Below are positions 9,728 to 18,984 of a DNA stretch of 64,000 nucleotides, in pieces. The position numbers and the translations under genes are program-made. Below the pieces are notes generated by a model. That model saw nothing but the letters and a program-made list of their open reading frames with translations, was not told the DNA's origin and ran no database searches. Position 1 is the stretch's first letter; every line of letters starts with the position of its first letter. Source of the DNA: Mangrovimonas aestuarii (lineage in GTDB: Bacteria > Bacteroidota > Bacteroidia > Flavobacteriales > Flavobacteriaceae); the NCBI RefSeq assembly GCF_028767185.1, contig NZ_JARACK010000003.1, positions 248,001 to 312,000 of the forward strand, in the 5' to 3' direction.

Positions 9728-12700
9728 TTAATAATTCAAATAAACCCAACCAACTACAGGGGACGATATTCCATTAATTACTAGTTCGTAAAAGTATGTT
9801 CCTACTGGAAGGAAATTGTCCTTTTTAGGAAACCCTTGGTTAGGTTTTCCATTCCAATTATTGGCATAATCAAAGGTTTCGTAAACTAGATTTCCATAGC
9901 GGTTATATACTCTTAGAGTCGTTTCCGGGTATTCTGTAATACAAGGAATTACCAACACATCGTTAAAACCATCGTTGTTAGGGGTTATAGCCTGTGGTAC
10001 TTGCAAGCAATTGTTCAACTCCACTTCTGCAGAATCACTATTGTTCTCAGGGTCCCTATCCACTTCATTTAATCCATCAAGAATTGCGATATTCAATAAA
10101 TCCGTTGATGAAATCACCTGTGCTGTTAAGATAAGTGTTTCCGATTGTCCAGCCATGAGTTCATCTATAGCCCAAATGCCAATACCTTCATTATAAACTC
10201 CAGAACTAGCTTCGTGATTTACAATTTGGTAGCCTTCAGGCATTTGCTCCAATATTTCAATTGAAGTACCAGAAGTTGTTCCATTGTTTGTAGCTATTAT
10301 AGTAAAAACAACTTCTTCACCCAATGCTACTTCCTGCGGCGAAACGGTTTTCAAAACTGCTATATCTACATTACTATTGTCAGCCAATATTTCCAATGTG
10401 GCATATGCCTGGGAGCTATCTATGTTATTTAAACTAGAAAAATTGTTAACATCATTAATATACAATCCTTCAACAGATGCCGAGACAGGCACTGCAAACG
10501 AACAAGAGGAAATCCCATTTGGAATGCTCAGATTAGACACACCTACAAAACCATCACCCGCATTTCCAACAAATTCACACGTACAACCATTGGACTCGGT
10601 CCAAAAAGGCTGACCAGTCAACACAATCCCTTCAGGCAAATTATCAGTAAAATTAATATTTGATTGTGCTTCATTTGAATCCACATTAGTAATCGTAAAT
10701 GTCAGCACGCTTTCTGTATTGGCAGAAATAATATCTGGAGTAAACACTTTCTCAACCTTAGCAGAAATAACCTGAAGATTACTTATGGATAAGTTTGTAA
10801 TTGGGGACACTTCTTCATTAATCAGCGGGTTTGGAATGGCTTCAACCATATTTGTAAATGCACCACCAAAAGCAGGCGCTATCACAGGTATTTTAATCTG
10901 AATAGCAGCACCAGCATCCATTTCTGCAATATTGGCTGTTACAACATTTCCGTTTACCTCAATATTATTTAAACAACTGGCGTTGCCTGAAATAACAGTA
11001 CAAATGGGCGATCCGTTAATTACAAAAACATCGGCCAAAGTGTCCGTAAAAGTAATATCGAAGGCATTAGAGCTAGTTTCACTATTTGCAATATCGATTA
11101 CCCAGTTAAGGGTTTCACCAACATTTACTGGATTCACCTCTGGGTAAGTTTGCACCACCAAATCTACACAAGGTGCAAAATAAGATTTCTCTTCAGTATA
11201 GCCCGAAGTAAAGTCTCCTGTATAATTAGGGTCTACAATTTCAAAACTAGCAGCATTAACCACATCAATGGGTTCAAACGAACATTCGGGAAACCACTCT
11301 ATTGTAACCAGAAAAGTCACAGAACTTTGAGCGGAAAGCATCCAATTATCTTCTTCACCAATCTGCCAAAAGTAATCCTCTTCATCATCTTCGGGCTCCC
11401 CATCTTGAACTACCCCTATATTCATATCTATTATGGTAGGGCAAGTTGCCGTACCTGTTACATCACTACATTCAACAGAAACCAAACTTGCAGAAGCCAG
11501 TTCGTTCTCTCCTGAAGGCATAAAGTCCCTTAAACTTAATTGTAGGTCATCGTCAGAAGTATTTTGAACGTTAATCTCATAAACAATCTCACCCCAATCG
11601 GTTGTATTATCCTCTGAGGACCCCTCCGGTAACATTGGGCTTATTTGAGTCTTGCTAATAGTTACTTCTGGTGTTTCTAATTCGCAAGGCGAGCTTATAG
11701 GAGGTAATAATAAAAAATCGTCTTCAAAATTATTTGCTGGATTATCATCAACCAATTGAGTATCTAATAAGTTGGTGTTACTCCTTAACTGAACAACTAC
11801 GGGACTAACATTGTCCGAAGAGCATTCGGGTTCATAAAATTTTACTGTCCAATCAACAGTTACAGTTGAATTTGCTGGCATAACAAAATCAGTGCTTTTC
11901 CAAAAATACCCTTCATCCGAAAGCAAGAAGTCATCACACGTTACTGTTCCAGTAGTTGAAGAGCACTGTAACGAAATAATCTCCCAAGTATTTCCAGCTG
12001 TATAGTTTTGAACATAAAACCGTGATAGAGCATCAGAAGAACCGGCATTACAATAGGTTGTTTGAAACGATACTACTTCCTCCCAATCTATTGGAGTGTC
12101 AACTTCAGGATTAATCTGAATGGTTTCTATACATAAATCCGTAGTATCGCACAATTCAGACTCCAATAACTGAGTCATAACACTATTACTGGAGTTTGAA
12201 GACTCGTTTTCATGATCTAAATCCAACTCAATGTAACTATCAACACTTAGGGGAGTTAGCTCTTCTGCACAGGAGGCTTGTAAAAACTGATAGTCTACTT
12301 GATAGGTTAAAGAACCACCAGAAACAAACTCCGTGGTTGCATTAAAATTATAAGTAAAGGTAGTTTCGGTACCGTTAACAATCGTAAAACCAAAATCCAT
12401 AGGGTCTACAATGTTACAATCCATTCCATTACTACCTGACACACAAGTTAAATTCAAGGCTTGCACCACTGGTTTACCATAATAAGAAAGCTGAAGTGAT
12501 TCCATTTTACCCTCAAATGAATTCAGAGGAAAATCTATAATACTGTTGTTTGTTATGGTAAACTCATAGGTAATAATATCGCCCCAATTAACAATACCTG
12601 TTCCTTCTGAAGGTAAAATCTGTGAGTAAGTAACTGAAAAATCAATTAAAGCATCAATAACACCCATTGATATTACAGAAATATTATTTGAAGGATTCGT

Positions 12701-13135
12701 ATCGGTCAGGCCTTCAGGAGTAAAAACCTCAACACTGGTGCCAATAGCACCAACTTCCAACGGTGCTTTTCCTATTAATTTTACCTGTACGGAAGATCCT
12801 TGAGGCATATTATCTACACTACCACTCAAAACACCAGTAGTAGACTCAAAATTTGTGACATCACTTGCTCCCGCCAGATTGTTTTGTGATTGGTATGAAA
12901 TTACCTGAACATCTGTGTCAAAGCTTTGGGAAAATGTTACTCCAGTAACCGCATTACCTGAATTTATTATGGTAATTATATATTGAAACTCCTGATTAAT
13001 ATGAACTTGAGATACTGCTGTTCCACTAATATCCTGAGCTTCCACTAAAATGGAAAGATCGCATGTTTGAGCAGATATCTTAGAAATTAGAAAGCAAGCA
13101 AAGAACGTACTCAGAAAAGTGATTTTTTTTAACAT
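9728..13135 (-). CDS. Large surface protein with DUF11-like repeats and T9SS type B (gliding-motility) sorting domain
   Basis: This 1135-residue secreted protein has a signal peptide (1-22, ending SKISA). It contains serial beta-sandwich modules of the DUF11/CARDB kind (about 30-150, 160-320, 340-480, 490-650, 650-790, 800-910 and 920-1040), each with phrases such as ITNNS, SNNISV or VTFTIIATNNGTTS. The last 85 residues are a type B CTD starting VPQAITPNNDGFNDVLVIP and ending GWVYLNY, matching the gliding-motility C-terminal domain exported by the T9SS. The protein is acidic, cysteine-containing and adhesin-like; no enzymatic motif is visible. Adhesion or matrix function is inferred from architecture only. 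Confidence 0.88.
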   Translation of the reverse strand: MLKKITFLSTFFACFLISKISAQTCDLSILVEAQDISGTAVSQVHINQEFQYIITIINSGNAVTGVTFSQSFDTDVQVISYQSQNNLAGASDVTNFESTTGVLSGSVDNMPQGSSVQVKLIGKAPLEVGAIGTSVEVFTPEGLTDTNPSNNISVISMGVIDALIDFSVTYSQILPSEGTGIVNWGDIITYEFTITNNSIIDFPLNSFEGKMESLQLSYYGKPVVQALNLTCVSGSNGMDCNIVDPMDFGFTIVNGTETTFTYNFNATTEFVSGGSLTYQVDYQFLQASCAEELTPLSVDSYIELDLDHENESSNSSNSVMTQLLESELCDTTDLCIETIQINPEVDTPIDWEEVVSFQTTYCNAGSSDALSRFYVQNYTAGNTWEIISLQCSSTTGTVTCDDFLLSDEGYFWKSTDFVMPANSTVTVDWTVKFYEPECSSDNVSPVVVQLRSNTNLLDTQLVDDNPANNFEDDFLLLPPISSPCELETPEVTISKTQISPMLPEGSSEDNTTDWGEIVYEINVQNTSDDDLQLSLRDFMPSGENELASASLVSVECSDVTGTATCPTIIDMNIGVVQDGEPEDDEEDYFWQIGEEDNWMLSAQSSVTFLVTIEWFPECSFEPIDVVNAASFEIVDPNYTGDFTSGYTEEKSYFAPCVDLVVQTYPEVNPVNVGETLNWVIDIANSETSSNAFDITFTDTLADVFVINGSPICTVISGNASCLNNIEVNGNVVTANIAEMDAGAAIQIKIPVIAPAFGGAFTNMVEAIPNPLINEEVSPITNLSISNLQVISAKVEKVFTPDIISANTESVLTFTITNVDSNEAQSNINFTDNLPEGIVLTGQPFWTESNGCTCEFVGNAGDGFVGVSNLSIPNGISSCSFAVPVSASVEGLYINDVNNFSSLNNIDSSQAYATLEILADNSNVDIAVLKTVSPQEVALGEEVVFTIIATNNGTTSGTSIEILEQMPEGYQIVNHEASSGVYNEGIGIWAIDELMAGQSETLILTAQVISSTDLLNIAILDGLNEVDRDPENNSDSAEVELNNCLQVPQAITPNNDGFNDVLVIPCITEYPETTLRVYNRYGNLVYETFDYANNWNGKPNQGFPKKDNFLPVGTYFYELVINGISSPVVGWVYLNY

Positions 13136-13184
13136 ATATGGCTGGTTGGTAGATACAAAAGACTAAAGATAAAATAAAAGTTGG

Positions 13185-13192
13185 TATTTTTG
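13185..13192 (+). promoter_or_regulatory. Putative -7 box of rsmI
   Basis: TATTTTTG, 19 nt before the ATG of rsmI, in the short divergent region shared with the T9SS protein gene. Confidence 0.4.
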
Positions 13193-13211
13193 ACAGATAA
13201 TACTTAAGCAT

Positions 13212-13880
13212 ATGAAACTGTACTTGGTACCTACCCCAATAGGAAACCTCAACGATATGACCTTTAGGGCAATTGAAGTCCTTAAATCAGTCGATCTTAT
13301 TCTTGCTGAAGACACACGTACTTCGGGAAAACTACTGAAACATTTCGACATTGCTACCCCTAGCCAATCCCACCATATGCACAATGAGCATAAAACGGTT
13401 GCAAGTTTGGTAAACAAACTTAAAAGTGGAATGACCATAGCCTTGATTAGCGATGCTGGAACTCCAGCGATTTCAGATCCTGGCTTTCTTCTTACCAGAG
13501 CATGCCTTGAGGAAGGTATAGATGTTGAATGTCTTCCTGGCGCCACCGCTTTTGTTCCGGCTTTAGTAAACTCTGGTTTACCCAATGACAAGTTTGTATT
13601 TGAAGGGTTTTTACCGGTTAAGAAAGGACGCCAAACACGGTTAACCCTTTTGGCCGAGGAACCCCGAACCATGATTTTCTACGAAAGCCCACATAAACTT
13701 GTAAAAACGCTCACTAATTTCTGTGAATATTTTGGAGAAGACCGTCCGGTATCGGTATCACGGGAACTCACCAAACTCTATGAGGAAACCGTTAGAGGGA
13801 CTGCCAAAGAAGTCCTTGAGCACTATACGTCCAACCCTCCAAAAGGGGAAATTGTGATAATTGTCGGTGGTAAAAAATAA
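13212..13880 (+). CDS. rsmI: 16S rRNA (cytidine(1402)-2'-O)-methyltransferase
   Basis: RsmI uses S-adenosylmethionine to 2'-O-methylate C1402 in the decoding centre of 16S rRNA. The 222-residue protein starts with the family signature LVPTPIGNLNDMTFRAIEVL. It continues with AEDTRTSGKLLKH and the SAM-binding SDAGTPAISDPG segment, the tetrapyrrole-methylase fold pattern. Many RsmI proteins are near 280 residues; this shorter form lacks the C-terminal extension, as I expect in Bacteroidota. It stands alone on the plus strand, divergent from the large T9SS gene. Confidence 0.95.
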   Translation: MKLYLVPTPIGNLNDMTFRAIEVLKSVDLILAEDTRTSGKLLKHFDIATPSQSHHMHNEHKTVASLVNKLKSGMTIALISDAGTPAISDPGFLLTRACLEEGIDVECLPGATAFVPALVNSGLPNDKFVFEGFLPVKKGRQTRLTLLAEEPRTMIFYESPHKLVKTLTNFCEYFGEDRPVSVSRELTKLYEETVRGTAKEVLEHYTSNPPKGEIVIIVGGKK

Positions 13881-13952
13881 ATTTTTCCAAATAGCAACAC
13901 ACTAACACACCTGTCTTTTTCTCTGATTTACAATCATTTACACAAAATACTG

Positions 13953-13960
13953 TAACTTTG
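13953..13960 (+). promoter_or_regulatory. Putative -7 box of the redoxin/DsbD-alpha pair
   Basis: TAACTTTG, 27 nt before the ATG at 13988. It overlaps the TTG that would give a longer reading, which argues for the downstream ATG as the true start. Confidence 0.45.
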
Positions 13961-13987
13961 TTACACATAGTTGTAAATCAAATAATT

Positions 13988-14539
13988 ATGAAACAGGTAC
14001 TGGTTTATTTTGGGATTATATTTTTCTTCATAGCGTCACTTCAGGCTCAAGAAAGTGAAACAACTTATACGGGTAATCCTGCCCCAGATTTCAGCCTTAA
14101 TGACCTAAACGGAAACGTTGTTGACATGGCATCCTACCAAGGCCAGTATTTAGTTATCCATATTGCTACAACTTGGTGCCCTTTTTGTAATGCTGAAGCC
14201 CCTTATCTCGAAAAATTGGCCAACGAGTATAGGGATAAAAATGTAAAAGTCCTGATTATTGACGTTAAAGAACCTCAATCGCTTGTTAAAGAGAAATTAC
14301 AGGATCGTTTTAATTTTTCGTTCCCTGTTCTATTGGATGAAGATGGTACTGTAGCTGCAAGTTTTGCTCCTGAGGGAGTGTTGCCCGATTTAGCTAGAGA
14401 TGAAGTTATGCTGGCATCAAACCTCTTAATCGATCCCGAAGGTAACATCCAATTTCTATCCCTATTGGATTCCAAAAACTTTGATGCCAAATTAGTTTCC
14501 TTAAGATCTAAACTTGATGAACTCCTTTCAAAACATTAA
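13988..14539 (+). CDS. TlpA-like periplasmic thiol-disulfide oxidoreductase
   Basis: The protein is 183 residues from the ATG at 13988; an in-frame TTG at 13958 is rejected because it overlaps the promoter box and would precede the signal peptide. Residues 1-20 form a Sec signal (ending SLQA). The thioredoxin/redoxin domain follows, with PAPDFSLNDLNG at 31-43 and the active site WCPFC (Cys64, Cys67). This is the pattern of AhpC-TSA/TlpA proteins that reduce disulfides in the periplasm, for example during cytochrome c maturation or oxidative repair. The next gene overlaps it by 23 nt and encodes a DsbD-alpha-like domain, so the two likely form a small redox relay. Confidence 0.87.
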   Translation: MKQVLVYFGIIFFFIASLQAQESETTYTGNPAPDFSLNDLNGNVVDMASYQGQYLVIHIATTWCPFCNAEAPYLEKLANEYRDKNVKVLIIDVKEPQSLVKEKLQDRFNFSFPVLLDEDGTVAASFAPEGVLPDLARDEVMLASNLLIDPEGNIQFLSLLDSKNFDAKLVSLRSKLDELLSKH

Positions 14540-14981
14540 ACTACTTTTCATAGTCTTTTTTATAAGCATTTCTGCGGTGGCTCAAAACCAGTGGGTCCGT
14601 TTAGATGAAACCAATTTCAAACTAGAAGAAGGAAATAACCAGATTGAACTCAAATTTATCATTGACAAGGGATACCACATTCAAGCTAATAAGGAGGTTT
14701 TGGAATGGGTAATTCCTACCGTTTTGGAAATGGGAAGAACAAATACCTTTCAAGAGATTTTTATTCAGTTTCCCGAGCCCCACAATTTTTCAATGATGGA
14801 CATTCCAGAACCTTTAAAGGTATTCTCAAATGAATTGATTATTAAGTTAGACTTTATAAATGCCTCCAACTTAACTACACCAATAAAGTGGAAGGGCTCA
14901 TTAATGTATCAAGCTTGTAATGATAAACAATGTTTTTATCCTAGGACTTTAGAGTTTATTCTGATTTTAAACCCTGAATAA
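14517..14981 (+). CDS. Stand-alone DsbD N-terminal (alpha) domain-like exported protein
   Basis: The protein is 154 residues from the ATG at 14517. It has a signal peptide (1-22, ending AVAQ) and an immunoglobulin-like fold region typical of the N-terminal domain of protein-disulfide reductase DsbD. The motif YQACNDKQCFYP (Cys134, Cys139) corresponds to the DsbD-alpha redox pair, YQGC...CYPP in E. coli. The membrane DsbD-beta/CcdA part and the C-terminal thioredoxin domain are absent. The gene overlaps the upstream redoxin by 23 nt, so it is surely co-transcribed and likely translationally coupled. I infer that it passes electrons to substrate proteins or the upstream redoxin, from a membrane reductase not encoded here. 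Confidence 0.82.
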   Translation: MNSFQNIKLLFIVFFISISAVAQNQWVRLDETNFKLEEGNNQIELKFIIDKGYHIQANKEVLEWVIPTVLEMGRTNTFQEIFIQFPEPHNFSMMDIPEPLKVFSNELIIKLDFINASNLTTPIKWKGSLMYQACNDKQCFYPRTLEFILILNPE

Positions 14982-15048
14982 TTTCAACTCTAATATTTCA
15001 TGTAATTAGTTTCTATTTATATCTACTCTAGTTAATCCCTGCACAAAA

Positions 15049-15993
15049 CTAATATTCAATTTCTATTGTCAAGTCATAAATAAACTCTTTCTCCATTTTC
15101 CAATGTTCATCAATATTTACACTTGCTTTATCTGATATACTTTGTTTTAAAGTAAATGAGAAAACACTAGTGGTATCCATAGATATTGGGATATTTTTTA
15201 CCGCTGCCCCATAACGGTTATAATTATCAACTTCAATCGACTTCATTCTTTTACTAAACTTATACAATGTATCATTAGGATAAAATTCCTCAGACAAAGT
15301 TTCAAACGAAACATATATACCTTTTTTATTTAGTTTAAGGTTTTCGTTTGCTATATCAATAATTACAAGCGAAGGACGACCCTCCTTCCGACGGCTGACA
15401 ATTCCTTTCATTAGGGAATCCTTAAGTCGAGGCGGATTATATTGTTTACTGACCTCATACAGATTAACTCTAAAAGGATAATAACGTCGCTTTTTTGAGC
15501 CTAAGCCAGTAGTATTAACCAGAATTTTTTTTATTAATATCTCCTTCTCTAAAGACACACCCTCTGGAAAAGGAATATATGTAAGACACACCTCATTATA
15601 TGTAAAATCTTTAGGAACAAAAGTATTTGAAAGCATACTTTTCAATTGGCTCCCATTTTTATGCGCCAAAACCCTTACCAATTTCTTTCTAATCAATACC
15701 TCATCAAGAGCAGTAATATCTTGTTCCATAAATACAGGAGAATCTAATCTTAAGTCTTTAAAGGAAATGGTTTTGTTTTTATAACCGATACAAGATATTT
15801 TTAAAGAGTCAATTGTTCTGGAAGGAAGATCAAAAACTCCTTTCTCATCTGCATTAACCCCTGTTCCATCCATAAAATCAATAGTAGCAAAAGGTATGGG
15901 CTCTTTTGTTTTTTCATTTAAGACTTTCAATTGTTGAGCCATTGAAATAGCACTGATAAAAAACATCAAACAGTTAAAGGAAAATTGCTTCAT
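15049..15993 (-). CDS. Exported protein with carboxypeptidase-regulatory-like (CarbopepD_reg_2) domain
   Basis: This 314-residue protein has a signal peptide (1-19, ending SMAQ). It carries a beta-sandwich domain at about 20-95 of the type found at the start of TonB-dependent receptors and other Bacteroidota envelope proteins (VLNEKTKEPIPFATI, SRTIDSLKISCIGYKNKTI, ALDEVLIRKK). There is no plug or barrel afterwards; the remaining 215 residues are basic, beta-rich and unassigned. It is probably periplasmic or outer-membrane-associated. The gene is monocistronic, convergent with the redox pair. Function unknown. Confidence 0.8.
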   Translation of the reverse strand: MKQFSFNCLMFFISAISMAQQLKVLNEKTKEPIPFATIDFMDGTGVNADEKGVFDLPSRTIDSLKISCIGYKNKTISFKDLRLDSPVFMEQDITALDEVLIRKKLVRVLAHKNGSQLKSMLSNTFVPKDFTYNEVCLTYIPFPEGVSLEKEILIKKILVNTTGLGSKKRRYYPFRVNLYEVSKQYNPPRLKDSLMKGIVSRRKEGRPSLVIIDIANENLKLNKKGIYVSFETLSEEFYPNDTLYKFSKRMKSIEVDNYNRYGAAVKNIPISMDTTSVFSFTLKQSISDKASVNIDEHWKMEKEFIYDLTIEIEY

Positions 15994-16086
15994 GGTCGTC
16001 TAAGGGCGTTCTCGTTTTTAAAGTACTTCTAAAGTCTATTTTCTAACAGCGCAGTGATCTAACGTCTATCATCTAAAATCTCATAT

Positions 16087-16677
16087 CTAAACATGCTTCC
16101 CTTTGTTCCACCCATGTTTTCCAAGATACTGTTCACCGCTTTCAACAGCACCATCTTCAATAGAAGTTCCCATACTATCGTTCCAGCGGTTTAAATAGCC
16201 AAATAATGAGATTACACCAAGCATCTCCACAATTTCACCTTCGTTCCAATATTGGTACAAGCGTTCCTTAATCTCGGCATCGACCGCATTGGGCACGTGG
16301 CTGGCTGCAAGTGAAAAATCGAGTGCTGCACGTTCGGCTTCACTAAAAGCGGGATGGGTACGGTACTCCCAAATGTTGTCCAACTGTTCCTGTTCTGCAC
16401 CATATCGTTCTGCTGCACGAATAGCATGCGCCTGACAATAGCGACATCCGGTAGCATTACTGCTTACCCAAGCAATCATGCGCTTTAGGGCAGAAGTCAC
16501 TCGTCCTTCGTTTGCCATAACGGCCTTATTCAAATTGATAAACGCCTTACTAATAGCTGGACGGTGCTGCATGGTCAACACCGAATTGGGACAAAACCCC
16601 AAAGTTTCGTTGAAAAATTCTGCTAAGGTTTTGGTTTCAACATCATGGTCAGGCGAAAGAGGATTCACTAATGGCAT
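16087..16677 (-). CDS. AhpD-like carboxymuconolactone decarboxylase-family peroxidase-related protein
   Basis: This 196-residue cytoplasmic protein has the AhpD signature GCRYCQAH (Cys78, Cys81, His84), the CxxCxxxH redox site of alkylhydroperoxidase D-like proteins. It is helical throughout and matches the uncharacterised peroxidase-related subfamily. Its gene diverges from the OsmC-family gene with 67 nt between the ATGs. OsmC proteins reduce organic hydroperoxides through paired cysteines, so the shared control region suggests a joint response to peroxide. The exact substrate is not evident. Confidence 0.88.
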   Translation of the reverse strand: MPLVNPLSPDHDVETKTLAEFFNETLGFCPNSVLTMQHRPAISKAFINLNKAVMANEGRVTSALKRMIAWVSSNATGCRYCQAHAIRAAERYGAEQEQLDNIWEYRTHPAFSEAERAALDFSLAASHVPNAVDAEIKERLYQYWNEGEIVEMLGVISLFGYLNRWNDSMGTSIEDGAVESGEQYLGKHGWNKGKHV

Positions 16678-16744
16678 AGTTTTTATTTTTTTAATGGTAT
16701 TTTTATAAGATAATTAAGACAGCAAGAAACAAAAAAATATCGAT

Positions 16745-17167
16745 ATGGAACATTTAGTAACAACACAGTGGAAAGGCGGTATGCTTTTCGAATCGGACAA
16801 CCCTAACGGCCACAGCGTAATGATTGATACCCGAGAGGAATTTGGCGGAACCAATAGCGGTCTAAGCCCTAAAGCAATGATGCTTTCATCTTTGGCGGGT
16901 TGTACAGGATTGGACGTAGTTTCCGTTCTCAATAAAATGAAAGTGGAATTGGAAAACTTCAAAATAGTTGTAAAAGGAGAGCTTACCGAAGAACACCCGA
17001 AATACTACCATACCGTTACGGTAGATTACCATTTTTACGGAAAGGATTTAAGTGAGGAAAAAATCAACAAAGCCGTGAACTTATCCATAGAAAAATATTG
17101 CGGTGTAATGGTTATGTTCAGTAAGTTTGCCATGGTGAACACATACGTTCATTTTCACAACAAATAA
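16745..17167 (+). CDS. OsmC family peroxiredoxin-like protein
   Basis: The 140-residue protein has the family layout: an N-terminal beta-sheet, then LSSLAGCTGLDVVS with Cys53, and EKYCGVM with Cys119. These are the two redox cysteines that OsmC/Ohr proteins use to reduce organic hydroperoxides in the cytosol. It is slightly closer to the YhfA/OsmC group than to Ohr by sequence pattern. The divergent neighbour is an AhpD-like protein. There is a 93-nt gap to recJ. Confidence 0.9.
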   Translation: MEHLVTTQWKGGMLFESDNPNGHSVMIDTREEFGGTNSGLSPKAMMLSSLAGCTGLDVVSVLNKMKVELENFKIVVKGELTEEHPKYYHTVTVDYHFYGKDLSEEKINKAVNLSIEKYCGVMVMFSKFAMVNTYVHFHNK

Positions 17168-17260
17168 ACTCGTCTCGACTACACCCGACTTGACAATTTA
17201 AATGTCAACCTAAGCGCCGTCGAAGGGTTAATTAATTCCCATAAAACATAGAAAGCCTCC

Positions 17261-18955
17261 ATGCGTTGGACCATAAAGCCAAAACCCGATTCTGAAAAAG
17301 TAAAACATCTCCAAGACACCCTTCAGGTACCCTCTGTGGTTGCATCCCTTTTAATGCAACGCGGCATAGATAACTTTGAAAGTGCACGGGATTTTTTCAG
17401 ACCAAGTTTGGATCACCTCCACGATCCGTTTTTAATGAAGGATATGGATAAAGCCGTGGCTCGAATTGAACAGGCTTTAGAAAAAGGAGAACGTATCTTG
17501 GTTTATGGTGATTATGATGTTGACGGAACTACTTCGGTATCTTTAATGTCTACCTACCTTAAAACACTTTCGGATGAAGTGGCATCCTATATTCCAGATC
17601 GTTATGCTGAAGGTTATGGTATTTCTTATCAAGGAATTGATTTCGCTTACGACAATGAGTTTACACTAATCGTTGCATTGGACTGTGGTATCAAGGCTAT
17701 TGATAAAATAGCCTATGCCAAAGAAAAAGGCATTGATTTTATTATATGCGATCACCACCGTCCGGGAGATACCATTCCTGATGCGGTAGCCGTACTTGAC
17801 CCAAAACGGGAAGATTGTAACTATCCTTTTGATGAACTTTGTGGTTGTGGTGTAGGATTCAAACTCATTCAGGCATTGGCTTCTCAAAGAGGGAATTCTG
17901 TGGAAACCCTTATACCTTACCTCGATTTGGTTGCTACAGCCATTGGTGCCGATATTGTTCCCATTACGGGGGAAAACAGAATATTGGCCTATCATGGGTT
18001 AAAAGTAATTAACAGTAATCCCCGTCCGGGAATACGAGCCATTATAGAGCAAACCAAAAAGGACAAACTCACCATTACCGATGTGGTGTTTATTATTGCT
18101 CCTCGTATCAATGCTGCCGGTCGTATGGAACATGCCAATCGCGCTGTAACCCTGCTCACCGAAACCGATTATAATTTGGCCGCGAGCTATGCGGTGGATA
18201 TAGATTCGTTTAATTCAGACCGCCGTGAAGCCGACCAACAAATTACTGTTGAAGCTTTAGAACAAATTGAAGAGCTCAACGAACAGGAGCGCTATACTAC
18301 TGTGGTTTATAACGAAAACTGGCATAAAGGCGTTATAGGAATTGTGGCCTCGCGCCTTACCGAAACCTACTACCGCCCTACTCTAGTATTTACCAAGAGT
18401 GGTGATAAATTAGCTGCTTCGGCACGATCGGTAAAGGGGTTCGATGTTTATAATGCTTTGGAAGCCTGTAGCGAACACATCGAACAGTTTGGAGGTCATA
18501 AATATGCGGCTGGCCTTACCCTACTTCCAGAAAATTACGATGCCTTTAAACAGGCATTTGAGGAGGTTGTAAAAAATACCATTGACGAGCAGTTGCTTAC
18601 CCCAGAAATAACTGTTGATACCGAAATAAATATTGAAGATATCACGCCTAAATTCTATCGTATTTTAAAGCAGTTTGCACCATTTGGCCCCGGGAATATG
18701 TCTCCTGTTTTTATGACGGACGATTTGATTGATACCGGTTATGGCAAATGTGTGGGCGAAGACGATAAACACCTTCGTATTACGGTTACCCAACCCCCAG
18801 AATACAATAACCCGTTGGTATGCATTGGTTTTGGATTGGGTGAAAAAGTAAATCTAATAGAAAACAAAGCCCCTTTTAAAGCTGTGTATTCGATTGACGA
18901 AAACCATTGGAACGGGAGTGTGAGCTTGCAACTCAAGCTTAAGGATATTAAATAA
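17261..18955 (+). CDS. recJ: Single-stranded-DNA-specific exonuclease RecJ
   Basis: RecJ degrades single-stranded DNA 5' to 3' in recombination and mismatch or base-excision repair. The 564-residue protein carries the DHH phosphoesterase motifs YGDYDVDGTTS, ALDCGIKAIDK, CDHHRPGD and PRINAAGRMEHANRAV, followed by the DHHA1 segment (GGHKYAAGLTL) and the C-terminal OB-like domain. Length and motif order are normal for bacterial RecJ. It is followed 29 nt later by an OmpA-type gene on the same strand. Confidence 0.97.
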   Translation: MRWTIKPKPDSEKVKHLQDTLQVPSVVASLLMQRGIDNFESARDFFRPSLDHLHDPFLMKDMDKAVARIEQALEKGERILVYGDYDVDGTTSVSLMSTYLKTLSDEVASYIPDRYAEGYGISYQGIDFAYDNEFTLIVALDCGIKAIDKIAYAKEKGIDFIICDHHRPGDTIPDAVAVLDPKREDCNYPFDELCGCGVGFKLIQALASQRGNSVETLIPYLDLVATAIGADIVPITGENRILAYHGLKVINSNPRPGIRAIIEQTKKDKLTITDVVFIIAPRINAAGRMEHANRAVTLLTETDYNLAASYAVDIDSFNSDRREADQQITVEALEQIEELNEQERYTTVVYNENWHKGVIGIVASRLTETYYRPTLVFTKSGDKLAASARSVKGFDVYNALEACSEHIEQFGGHKYAAGLTLLPENYDAFKQAFEEVVKNTIDEQLLTPEITVDTEINIEDITPKFYRILKQFAPFGPGNMSPVFMTDDLIDTGYGKCVGEDDKHLRITVTQPPEYNNPLVCIGFGLGEKVNLIENKAPFKAVYSIDENHWNGSVSLQLKLKDIK

Positions 18956-18984
18956 TATTCTTACAAGTCGTGCGTTATCAAAGC

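Noticed and set aside
13163-13672. 169-codon minus-strand reading
   Set aside because: Lies antisense over rsmI, whose motifs are unmistakable.
16294-16299. CACGTG core
   Set aside because: Flanks (GGG and GCT) lack the TTC/GAA half-sites of parS; it lies inside the AhpD-like gene.
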